Positions 21,102 through 28,073 of a stretch of DNA of 64,000 nt are shown one piece after another. The notes under the pieces were generated by a model that saw nothing but the letters and a program-made list of their open reading frames with translations, was not told the DNA's origin and made no database searches. This DNA comes from Sphingomonas sp. (GTDB lineage Bacteria > Pseudomonadota > Alphaproteobacteria > Sphingomonadales > Sphingomonadaceae), in the NCBI RefSeq assembly GCF_013812825.1, contig NZ_JACCSU010000068.1, forward strand, positions 1 through 64,000. The letters run 5' to 3'. The first letter of the stretch is position 1, and the number at the start of each line of letters is the position of its first letter. A program made the translations under genes and the position numbers.

Positions 21102-22460
21102 CTAGCGCGAGGCGAGGCGCACCGGCGCGTCGCCGGCGACCGAGCGCACGAAACAGCTTCCGCCCGCCCGCCGCACCGACTCGCAAAGGCTCTTCGCGTC
21201 GCTGGGGCTGGAGAAGCCCTTGACCGAAAGGCGGTAGACGAGTCCGTTCCGGCTGTTGAAGCGCGCGCTCATCGGCGTGTAGCCGCGAAGTACGGAATGG
21301 CGCCTGGAAGCGGCGTTCCACGCGGCAGCGACCCGCTGCGGCGAGCCATAGGCGCCGAGTTGCACGACGGCGGTCGAGTTGCCCTCGCGGCGGTTGAACG
21401 AGGCCGGACGAGCGGGCTTGAGCTTGGCGGTGAAGCTGGCCGAGAGAGCCTTGGGGCGAGCGGACCGCTTGGGCTCGACATAAGCCGGCTCGAATTCGGG
21501 AGCGGTTTCGACGAACGCCGGTACGGGCGCCATAGCGGGCGCCGGAGCGGCGGCTTCCACGACCGGCGCGGGGGCTGGCTCGGGAGCCGGCGCGGACGCG
21601 AGCTGGTCGAACTGCGGCGCATAGGCCTGCTCCGGGACCGGCGGCGGCGCGTAATAAGCGGCGACCTGCTGCGGCGGCTGGACCGGCGGAGCGGCCTGGG
21701 CGCTGCGGGTCGAAGCGCCGCGAAGCGCGAGTCGAGTGGGCTGGCCGGGGTCGCCGGCGACCGGCTTGACGCCCGTCAGTGCGGCAACCTGGTCGGACGC
21801 GAAGCGGGGCTTGGCGAACGCCATCCACTCCTGGATCCGGGCATCCAGCAGGTCGGCCGACACGTCCTGGGCGGCGATCGTGCGGGCGGCGTCCCAATCG
21901 CCCGACAGGGCGTAAGCGAGAGCAAGGTTCTGGCGCAGCCTGGCATCGGCTCCGGGCTGGCGCGCGGCGGCCTCGAGCAGGCCGGCGGCTTCCTGCGGCT
22001 GGCCGGCGAGCGCGAGGGCAAGGCCGTAATCGGCCGGCTCGAGCATTCCGCGGGCTTCGCCGAGCAAGGCCAGAGCTTCGCCATTGCGGCCCTGGGCGAT
22101 CTCGACCAGCGCGAGCTTCAGAACCACCTGCGGCTGGTTGGCAACCAGGGCCAGCGAGTCGCGATAAGCGGCTTGCGCCGAGGCAAAGCGGCCCGAACCG
22201 AAGTAGATATTGCCGAGCAGCGCCCGGAAGCCGGCGTCGTTGGGGCTTTTTTCGACCGCCCGCTCGGCAAGGCTGAGCGCGGTTGCAAAATCATTGTCGT
22301 TGAGAGCGGCCAAAGCCCGCATCGCGAGGCCGATGTCGCCCCTGGCGTCCTTGCCTCCGAAGGAGGTCGTGCTGCGCCCGGCCGGAGTGGCGCAACCGGC
22401 GATGACCGAAGCCAGAGCGATTGCCGACAGAGCGGAGCCGAAGCGGAGCGGATTTGACAT
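21102..22460 (-). CDS. TPR lipoprotein with C-terminal SPOR domain
   Basis: A 452-residue envelope protein. The lipobox IAGC is at about residues 20-23; residues 45-205 form TPR-like helical repeats (ALNDNDFATALSLAERAV, SPNDAGFRALLGNIYFGSG); residues 235-350 are a Pro/Ala-rich linker that could span peptidoglycan; the last 80 residues are a SPOR domain (AVVQLGAYGSPQRV ... VYRLSVKGFSSPSDA). SPOR domains bind denuded glycan strands at division septa. It is last in a tight minus-strand unit after parA and a small acidic gene (4-bp gap), suggesting the ParA module acts on a septal or cell-wall target. Confidence 0.85.
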   Translation of the reverse strand: MSNPLRFGSALSAIALASVIAGCATPAGRSTTSFGGKDARGDIGLAMRALAALNDNDFATALSLAERAVEKSPNDAGFRALLGNIYFGSGRFASAQAAYRDSLALVANQPQVVLKLALVEIAQGRNGEALALLGEARGMLEPADYGLALALAGQPQEAAGLLEAAARQPGADARLRQNLALAYALSGDWDAARTIAAQDVSADLLDARIQEWMAFAKPRFASDQVAALTGVKPVAGDPGQPTRLALRGASTRSAQAAPPVQPPQQVAAYYAPPPVPEQAYAPQFDQLASAPAPEPAPAPVVEAAAPAPAMAPVPAFVETAPEFEPAYVEPKRSARPKALSASFTAKLKPARPASFNRREGNSTAVVQLGAYGSPQRVAAAWNAASRRHSVLRGYTPMSARFNSRNGLVYRLSVKGFSSPSDAKSLCESVRRAGGSCFVRSVAGDAPVRLASR

Positions 22461-22464
22461 CAGA

Positions 22465-23166
22465 TTATCCCTTGCGGTTGGCCTTCACGGCCATTGCGTC
22501 GAGCTCCGGCATGGAGCCGAGCAGCGAGTCGAGCGCATCGGTGACCAGCATCTGGGCCGAGCGGCCGCTGACGGCGCAAGCCAGGCGAAGTTTCAAGTGG
22601 CGGCCCGGGTCGAGGCGCAGAGTGAACGCCGCCTTGGCCTTGCTTCCGGCAGCCGCTCGCGGAGCGGAGACTCGGCGGGCGGCGACGGGGACGACTGGGG
22701 CGACGGTGGCACGGGCGGGCGGCAGCTCGACCACAACCGGCGGCTCGCTGGCCGCCCGGTCATCGGTTTCCGCTTCGGCCTCGTAGAGCTCGGCGGTCTC
22801 GTCGACCTCCTCGCCTTCCTCGGTCAGGTCCTCGTCCGGCACGTTGAGCCGGCCGGCGATCTCCTTGTGCTGGCTGTGGACCGGCGACTGAACCGGCGAC
22901 TGAACCGGCGATTGCACGGGGGTCAGCGCTGCGACCGGGTTGCGCAGCGGCTGCTCCTCGAGCTCCTCGCCGAACGCATCGTGGGTCTCGTCGCGCGGTG
23001 CGGAGGCCGGCTTGGGAGGCTCGAAGCCCATGTCGTCCCAGCCGAGGTCCTCGAGCGCGCCGCCGCCCTGGCCGAAGCCCTGGGGCCGCATCGCCGGGCG
23101 AGCGGCGCCCTTGCGAGCCAGCAGGCCGGAGGAGAGCGAGGCGAAAGCCTTGGGTTCGCTTTTCAC
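22465..23166 (-). CDS. ParA partner with C-terminal ribbon-helix-helix-like region
   Basis: A 233-residue protein. Residues 1-175 are low-complexity and mostly acidic (EELEEQP, EDLTEEGEEVDETAELYEAEAET) with a QSPV tandem repeat; the last 60 residues (AAFTLRLDPGRHLKLRLACAVSGRSAQMLVTDALDSLL) look like a strand-helix-helix (RHH) DNA-binding or dimerisation unit. It follows parA by 12 bp and precedes the SPOR lipoprotein by 4 bp. Acting as the adaptor or DNA partner of ParA is inferred from position and architecture. I do not recognise a named family. Confidence 0.75.
   Translation of the reverse strand: MKSEPKAFASLSSGLLARKGAARPAMRPQGFGQGGGALEDLGWDDMGFEPPKPASAPRDETHDAFGEELEEQPLRNPVAALTPVQSPVQSPVQSPVHSQHKEIAGRLNVPDEDLTEEGEEVDETAELYEAEAETDDRAASEPPVVVELPPARATVAPVVPVAARRVSAPRAAAGSKAKAAFTLRLDPGRHLKLRLACAVSGRSAQMLVTDALDSLLGSMPELDAMAVKANRKG
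22879..22914. repeat. Three 12-bp tandem repeats inside the ParA-partner gene
   Basis: Three near-identical 12-bp units (AACCGGCGACTG on the plus strand) encode the QSPV repeats of the partner protein. In-frame unit length means copy-number change would alter linker length without a frameshift. Confidence 0.85.
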
Positions 23167-23178
23167 TGGACCGTTCCC

Positions 23179-23892
23179 TTACTGGCCGGCCACGCGGCGG
23201 CCGAAGCCGCCAACCGGACGAGGGGAATTCGGAGCCGCGGCTCCGGGAGCGGCGAACACGGTGCGGCGGAAATTCTTTTCGAGACGGTCGGAAATATAAT
23301 CCCACAAGTCGACGACCTCACGGGCCGAGCGGCCGTTGGGATCGACTTCCATGACGGTTCGGCCGTCGATCATCGATGCCGCGTAATCGGTGCGGTGATG
23401 GAGCGTGACGGGGGCGACGGTGCCGTGCTGCGACAAGGCGACCGCAGCTTCGTAGGTGATCTTGGCCTTGGGGGTGGCGCCGTTGACAACGAAGATCAAA
23501 GGCTTCCCGGCGCGGTCGCACAGATCGACGGTCGCACCGACGGCGCGAAGGTCGTGCGGGCTCGGACGGGTCGGGATGACGATCAGCTCGGCAACGGCGA
23601 TGACGCTCTGGATGGCCATGGTGATCGCCGGAGGAGTGTCGATCACCGCGAGCCGAAAGCCCTGCTGGCGAAGAACTTCAAGGTCGGAAGCAAGTCGGGC
23701 GACCGTCGTCTGAGCGAAGGCCGGCATGTCCGCCTGGCGCTCGTTCCACCAATCGGCGAGGCTTCCCTGCGGGTCGATGTCGATCAGGCAGACCGGGCCC
23801 GCGCCCGCCAGCTGCGCCTGCACCGCAAGATGTCCGGACAAGGTCGTCTTTCCCGACCCGCCCTTCTGCGATGCCATTGCCAGAACGCGCAT
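23179..23892 (-). CDS. Orphan ParA/MinD-type ATPase
   Basis: A 237-residue partition-type ATPase. The deviant Walker A is KGGSGKTT at residues 10-17, Walker A' IDIDPQGS follows at about 37-44, and Walker B is LAVIDTPPA. The C-terminal 25 residues are a Pro/Ala-rich tail (GAAAPNSPRPVGG) not typical of the family. Such ATPases position plasmids, chromosomes or protein clusters by ATP-controlled binding to DNA or membrane. No ParB-like gene or parS site is near; the neighbours are an RHH-like protein and two SPOR proteins, so cargo positioning rather than chromosome partition is more likely. Confidence 0.9.
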   Translation of the reverse strand: MRVLAMASQKGGSGKTTLSGHLAVQAQLAGAGPVCLIDIDPQGSLADWWNERQADMPAFAQTTVARLASDLEVLRQQGFRLAVIDTPPAITMAIQSVIAVAELIVIPTRPSPHDLRAVGATVDLCDRAGKPLIFVVNGATPKAKITYEAAVALSQHGTVAPVTLHHRTDYAASMIDGRTVMEVDPNGRSAREVVDLWDYISDRLEKNFRRTVFAAPGAAAPNSPRPVGGFGRRVAGQ

Positions 23893-23946
23893 GCTTTTCC
23901 CCCGCCCAGTGACTTGCGTTGAGCGCCGGGAGTGACACTCAAGCCT

Positions 23947-23962
23947 CTAAAATCTGGTTAAC
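23947..23962. promoter_or_regulatory. Possible CtrA-like site upstream of parA
   Basis: The sequence CTAA-N7-TTAAC differs by one base from the CtrA consensus TTAA-N7-TTAA(C). It sits in the 118-bp divergent region between parA and the Sel1-SPOR gene, 55 bp before the parA start. CtrA binding is a guess from this one match. Confidence 0.3.
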
Positions 23963-24010
23963 AATGGCACGACCGTGTTGCCCGGCGGGAACAGGTGGTT
24001 AGTGGACCCG

Positions 24011-24955
24011 ATGCAATCAGGAACGCGGATCTTTGCGCTGATGGCGATTGCGCTGGCCTTGGCTGCGCCCGCCAGCGCCCAGTCGGTGAAGGCGGGGATC
24101 GATGCCTGGCAGCGCGCCGACTATGACTCCGCGGTCAAAATCTGGCGGCCGCTCGCCGAGGCGGGCGATGCCGACGCCTCCTTCAACCTCGGCCAGGCCT
24201 ACCGGCTCGGCCGTGGAGTCCCGATTGGTCTCGCGGCTGCCCAGACCTGGCTCGAGCGGGCAGCGCGCAAGGGCCACCTCGATGCGCAGACGACGCTCGG
24301 CCTGCTGCTGTTCAACGGCGGCAACCGCATCAGCGGGCTGCGCTGGTTGAGAATGGCCGCCGAACAGGGCGAGCCGCGAGCGCTGCTGATCTACGGGACC
24401 GCATTGTTCAACGGCGATGGAGTCGTGCGCGATCCGGTGCTCGCCTACGCTTATGTCAGCCGAGCGGCGGCGCAGGGCCTGGCGCCGGCGCAAGCGACTC
24501 TCGCCGAAATGGACAAGTTGGTCCCGCTCGATGAGCGCCGGAAGGGCGTGGCGATGGCCCAGAACCTCGCCAAAGCTGCCGAGACGGAGCCTGCAAGGGC
24601 CAAGCAGCCAATTGCGCCAAAGCCGCGGGCCGGTGCAACGGCCGAATCCGCGCAAAAGTCCCCCGCCAAGACTGCGGTCAAGCCATCCGCGACTGGAGCG
24701 GAACCTGCACCGGCCAGGGCAAGCGGCCCGTGGCGGATCCAGCTCGGCGCCTTTTCCAGGCGTGGGTCGGCCGAAGCGCTTTTCAACAAGCTCGCCGGCC
24801 GCGGGCAGCTGGCTGGCCGGCGACCGTTCTATGTCGCCGCTGGAGCCGTCACCCGGCTCCAAATTGGGCCGTTCGAGAGCCGGGCCGCTGCGGCCGCCGC
24901 GTGCGCGGCGCTGTCCCGCCAGGGGCAGCCCTGCTTCCCCGTCGCCGCGAAGTAA
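24011..24955 (+). CDS. Sel1-repeat and SPOR-domain exported protein
   Basis: A 314-residue protein with a signal peptide ending at ASAQS (residue about 25), three to four Sel1/TPR-like repeats (ADASFNLGQAYRLGRGV, DAQTTLGLLLFNGG, RALLIYGTALFNGDGV), a Lys/Ala/Pro linker, and a C-terminal SPOR domain (PWRIQLGAFSRRGSAEAL ... TRLQIGPFESRAAA). The ATG at 24011 was chosen; a GTG nine bases upstream is nearly as good. It is divergent from parA and mirrors the TPR-SPOR architecture of the lipoprotein at the other end of the parA unit. A role at the septum or in peptidoglycan binding is inferred. Confidence 0.85.
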   Translation: MQSGTRIFALMAIALALAAPASAQSVKAGIDAWQRADYDSAVKIWRPLAEAGDADASFNLGQAYRLGRGVPIGLAAAQTWLERAARKGHLDAQTTLGLLLFNGGNRISGLRWLRMAAEQGEPRALLIYGTALFNGDGVVRDPVLAYAYVSRAAAQGLAPAQATLAEMDKLVPLDERRKGVAMAQNLAKAAETEPARAKQPIAPKPRAGATAESAQKSPAKTAVKPSATGAEPAPARASGPWRIQLGAFSRRGSAEALFNKLAGRGQLAGRRPFYVAAGAVTRLQIGPFESRAAAAAACAALSRQGQPCFPVAAK

Positions 24956-24959
24956 CCGC

Positions 24960-25838
24960 TCAAGCCGTCGCCCACTCGCGCCGCGGGATTCCCTGCGCCC
25001 ACAGCAAAGCGTCGAGGCCGTGGTGGTTGACGCACGCATCCGCGACCTCGGCGAGCACCGGCTTGGCGCGATAAGCGACGCCGAGCCCCGCTTCCTCGAT
25101 CATCAGCCGGTCGTTGGCGCCGTCGCCGACCGCGAGCACGTCGGAGCGCTGCAGCCCCAACTCTTGGCGCGCCTCGATCAACGCCGCGCGCTTGCCCTCG
25201 GAGTCGACGACCGGGCTTCCGACCTCGCCGGTGAGCAGTGCATCGGCGATCCCCAGCCGGTTGGCGTGCACCCGGTCGAACCCGACCTCGCGTGCGACGG
25301 GCTCGGCAAAGGACAGGAAGCCGCCCGAAACGAGCAGGCAGCTCGCACCCAGCCCGCGCATGGTCTGCACCAACGTCATCGCGCCCGGGTTGGGCCGCAC
25401 GCGCTCGGCAAGGCAGCGGACGATCGCTTCCTCCTGCAATCCGGCCAGCAGCGCGACCCGCTCTCGCAAGGCGGCTTCGAAGTCCAGTTGGCCCTGCATC
25501 GCCCGCTCGGTGATCGCGGCGATCTCGCTTTTGAGCCCGGCGAAGTCGGCGAGCTCGTCGATGCACTCCTGGCCGATGATCGTCGAATCCATGTCGGCGA
25601 CGAGCAGCTTTCGAAATCGCGGGCGATCCGACTGCACGACGACATCGACTTCAGGAAGCGCTTCGAGCACCCAGCGCGCGGCCCTGAGGTCGGCAGAAAA
25701 ACGCAGCTCGGCGGCGTCGCCGTCGTCGATCCAGTCGGCGAATTCGGCGCCCGGATCGAGCTCGCGGAGCAGCCCGAGCGCCCGGTCGACCAGCCTGTCA
25801 TCGAGCCGTCCGGCTGCTATCAGAGTTGCAATGCCCAC
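24960..25838 (-). CDS. serB: Phosphoserine phosphatase
   Basis: SerB completes serine synthesis by dephosphorylating phosphoserine. The 292-residue HAD enzyme carries the nucleophile motif DMDST, the second motif LLVSGGF, and the metal motif [14 protein letters not shown]. An N-terminal region of about 85 residues precedes the HAD domain, as in proteobacterial SerB. The start is set at the GTG 25836-25838 because GGAGG lies 4 bases before it; this makes the coding start overlap the miaA start by 8 bp in divergent orientation. An ATG further upstream (25859) would deepen the overlap. Confidence 0.93.
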   Translation of the reverse strand: MGIATLIAAGRLDDRLVDRALGLLRELDPGAEFADWIDDGDAAELRFSADLRAARWVLEALPEVDVVVQSDRPRFRKLLVADMDSTIIGQECIDELADFAGLKSEIAAITERAMQGQLDFEAALRERVALLAGLQEEAIVRCLAERVRPNPGAMTLVQTMRGLGASCLLVSGGFLSFAEPVAREVGFDRVHANRLGIADALLTGEVGSPVVDSEGKRAALIEARQELGLQRSDVLAVGDGANDRLMIEEAGLGVAYRAKPVLAEVADACVNHHGLDALLWAQGIPRREWATA

Positions 25839-26760
25839 TCGTCCTCCAGTCGCCCTCATTGCCGGTCCGACGGCAAGCGGCAAGTCGGCGCTAGCGCTGG
25901 CGCTCGCCGAGCGAACCGACGGAGTGATCGTCAACGCCGACAGCGCTCAGCTGTACCGCGATCTGAGGGTTCTGAGCGCGGCTCCGAGCACCGACGACAT
26001 GGGCCGCGCCGAGCACCGGCTCTACGGCGTGATCGACGGTGCCGGGCCCTGCTCGGCCGCGGACTGGGCGGCCATGGCGCGGCGCGAGATCGACGCCATC
26101 CACCGGCAACACAGGCTGCCGATCCTCGTCGGCGGGACCGGGCTTTACCTGCGCACATTGCTCGACGGGATCGCGCCGGTGCCGCCGATCGACCCCGAGA
26201 TCCGCGGCCAGGTTCGCAACGCCGCCGCCGAAGCGAACCATGCACGTCTCACCAAGCTCGACCCGGCCGCCGCGGCTCGGCTCAAGCCGGCGGACTCAAC
26301 GAGGACCGCGCGCGCGCTCGAGGTGGTGCTGTCGACCGGGCGGACGATCGGCGACTGGCAGCAGCACCGCCGGGGCGGCATCGGCGGCGCGATCGCGCTT
26401 CGACCCCTGATCCTGTTGCCGCCGCGCGACTGGCTGTACGCGCGCTGCGACCAGCGCTTCCCGGCGATGGTCGCGAATGGCGCGGTCGAGGAGGTCGAAG
26501 CGCTGTTGCAACGAAATCTCGATCCCAGGCTGCCGGTGATGCGGGCGATCGGCGTCCGCGAGATCGCGGCCTGCCTGAGCGGCGAGACCGGCCGCGAGCA
26601 GGCGATCGCGCTCGGCCAGCAGGCGACCCGCCAGTATGCCAAGCGGCAATACACCTGGTTTGCTCACCAGCCGCCCCCCGAATGGCCGCGCTTTACCGGC
26701 ATTCCGATCCCTGTTCGGGCTGAGCTTGTCGAAGCCCTGTCCTTTCTCCAAAGCGGATAG
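25831..26760 (+). CDS. miaA: tRNA dimethylallyltransferase
   Basis: MiaA adds the dimethylallyl group to A37 of tRNAs reading UNN codons. The 309-residue product has the P-loop [10 protein letters not shown], the DSAQLYRDL catalytic segment (Asp), [13 protein letters not shown], and the C-terminal [11 protein letters not shown] motif. The ATG at 25831 is preceded only by a weak ribosome-binding site, and the upstream DNA is the start of serB. The last 16 residues ([15 protein letters not shown]) are encoded by the left arm of a BIME-like repeat, so the native C-terminus was probably replaced by repeat sequence. Confidence 0.95.
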   Translation: MPTRPPVALIAGPTASGKSALALALAERTDGVIVNADSAQLYRDLRVLSAAPSTDDMGRAEHRLYGVIDGAGPCSAADWAAMARREIDAIHRQHRLPILVGGTGLYLRTLLDGIAPVPPIDPEIRGQVRNAAAEANHARLTKLDPAAAARLKPADSTRTARALEVVLSTGRTIGDWQQHRRGGIGGAIALRPLILLPPRDWLYARCDQRFPAMVANGAVEEVEALLQRNLDPRLPVMRAIGVREIAACLSGETGREQAIALGQQATRQYAKRQYTWFAHQPPPEWPRFTGIPIPVRAELVEALSFLQSG

Positions 26761-26834
26761 TCCGAAGGACAGCCCCCTTCGGCTTGCCTTGGCAGGCCGC
26801 TCAGGACAGGCTTCGACAGGCTCAGGGCGAACGG
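26712..26834. repeat. BIME-like inverted repeat, copy 2
   Basis: The left arm (TGTTCGGGCTGAGCTTGTCG onward) and right arm (ending GGCTCAGGGCGAACGG) are about 32 bases each and near-perfect inverse complements; inner segments CCGAAGG/CCTTCGG also pair. Arms match copy 1 at 6791-6875. It begins inside the miaA coding region and ends 3 bases before the ilvC start codon. Confidence 0.85.
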
Positions 26835-26837
26835 TTT

Positions 26838-27824
26838 ATGGACATTCTCCGCGAGGCCGACATCGACCCCTCCCCGCTCGCCGGCAAGCGCGTCGCGATC
26901 GTCGGCTTCGGCAACCAGGGCCGGGCGCAGGCGCTCAACCTCAAGGACAGCGGGATCGATGTGGTCGTCGGCCTGCGCGCCCTATCGGCGAGCGCGGACC
27001 TCGCCGAGGGCGAAGGGTTGAAGGTTGCGCTGATCGAAGAGGCCGTGGCCTCCGCCGACGTCGTCATGCTGCTCGCGCCCGACGAGATCCTCGGAACATT
27101 ATACCGCGAGATCGAGCCGCACATCCGAGACGGCGCAGCGCTGGGTTTCAGCCACGGGCTCGCCATCCACTTCGATTTCATTGCACCGCGAGCCGACCTC
27201 GACGTGATCCTGGTCGCTCCCAAGGGACCCGGAACCGCGCTTCGGTCGCTCTACGAGGCCGGCCAGGGGATGATCGCCTTGTGGGCCGTCGCTCAGGACT
27301 CCAGCGGCACGGCGCGCGAGCTGGCGCTCGCTTATGGCCGTGCGATCGGGTGCGCGCGCGCGGGATTGATCGCTTCCAGTTTTGCCGAGGAGTGCGAGGC
27401 CGATTTGTTCAACGAAGCCGCGGTGGTGTGGGGCGCGGTGCCGGAAATCCTGATTGCCGGATTCGACACGCTGGTCGCCGGCGGAATCTCGGAGGAAGTC
27501 GCGTTCCTCGAATGCGTCGGCGAACTGAAGCTGCTCGCCGAGCTGATCGACGAGCGCGGGATCGCCGGGATGCGCGAGGCGATCTCGACCACCGCCGAGC
27601 TCGGCGCCACCTTGAGCGGGCGACGAATCGTCGATGCCGGGGTGCGTGAACGGATGGCCGCGATCCTGCGCGAAATCCGATCCGGCAAGCTCGCCGACGA
27701 GCTCAAGCGCGAGGCAGCCGACGGCTATGCGCGGCTCGAGCGCGCGCGCTCGGACGCGAGGGAGTTACCGGTCGAGCAAGCGTTCCGGCGGCTGCGGCCT
27801 AGCCGACCACCTCGGGAGCGCTGA
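26838..27824 (+). CDS. ilvC: Ketol-acid reductoisomerase, divergent form
   Basis: IlvC isomerises and reduces acetolactate in valine/isoleucine synthesis using NAD(P)H. The 328-residue protein has the Rossmann motif GFGNQGRAQALNL (23-35), catalytic His106 (FSHG), the VAPKGPG motif, and the metal/substrate acidic residues Asp189, Glu193, Glu225, Glu229 and Ser250, so it should be active. It departs from the usual N-terminal pattern GYGSQGHAHALNL. The ATG at 26838 has no Shine-Dalgarno; the leader is the repeat arm. No ilvB/ilvH or leuA genes adjoin it. Its 3' end overlaps a convergent 58-residue gene by 26 bp. Confidence 0.85.
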   Translation: MDILREADIDPSPLAGKRVAIVGFGNQGRAQALNLKDSGIDVVVGLRALSASADLAEGEGLKVALIEEAVASADVVMLLAPDEILGTLYREIEPHIRDGAALGFSHGLAIHFDFIAPRADLDVILVAPKGPGTALRSLYEAGQGMIALWAVAQDSSGTARELALAYGRAIGCARAGLIASSFAEECEADLFNEAAVVWGAVPEILIAGFDTLVAGGISEEVAFLECVGELKLLAELIDERGIAGMREAISTTAELGATLSGRRIVDAGVRERMAAILREIRSGKLADELKREAADGYARLERARSDARELPVEQAFRRLRPSRPPRER

Positions 27825-27975
27825 CCGGGCGGTCGCCGATCGATGCACGCTCGAGATAGGCGCGCTGCAGCTCGCGGTGCGCGGCTTTGGCCTCGGAATC
27901 GGTCGCCGCCAGCGCCAGCTCGAGCTCTTCGGCCGCCCGCTGTGCATAATAAGCGCGGTCTTTTTGGTCGATCAT
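27799..27975 (-). CDS. 58-residue conserved-looking hypothetical protein
   Basis: A short frame with a clean ribosome-binding site AAGGAG nine bases before the ATG at 27973-27975. The product starts MIDQKDRAYYAQRAAEELE and continues as a charged amphipathic helix (LALAATDSEAKAAHRELQRAY) before ending RPVSAPEVVG. The pattern YYxxRAxxELxxA resembles short helical proteins common in alphaproteobacteria, but I do not recognise a named family. It is convergent with ilvC and overlaps its last 26 bases. It lies about 100 bp upstream... of nothing co-directional except past its own stop, so it is probably monocistronic. Confidence 0.75.
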   Translation of the reverse strand: MIDQKDRAYYAQRAAEELELALAATDSEAKAAHRELQRAYLERASIGDRPVSAPEVVG

Positions 27976-28073
27976 GGCGCCGGCTCCTTCGCGAGGTCGC
28001 TTGTAACAGCTTTGGCGGTCAAAGTCGCGTCACCCCGTCCCGCTAGGGAGTCGGCCCAGCGCTTCGCAGCGAT

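Noticed and set aside
22879-22914. Short direct repeats considered as a CRISPR array
   Set aside because: Units are 12 bp with no spacers and lie in frame inside a coding region.
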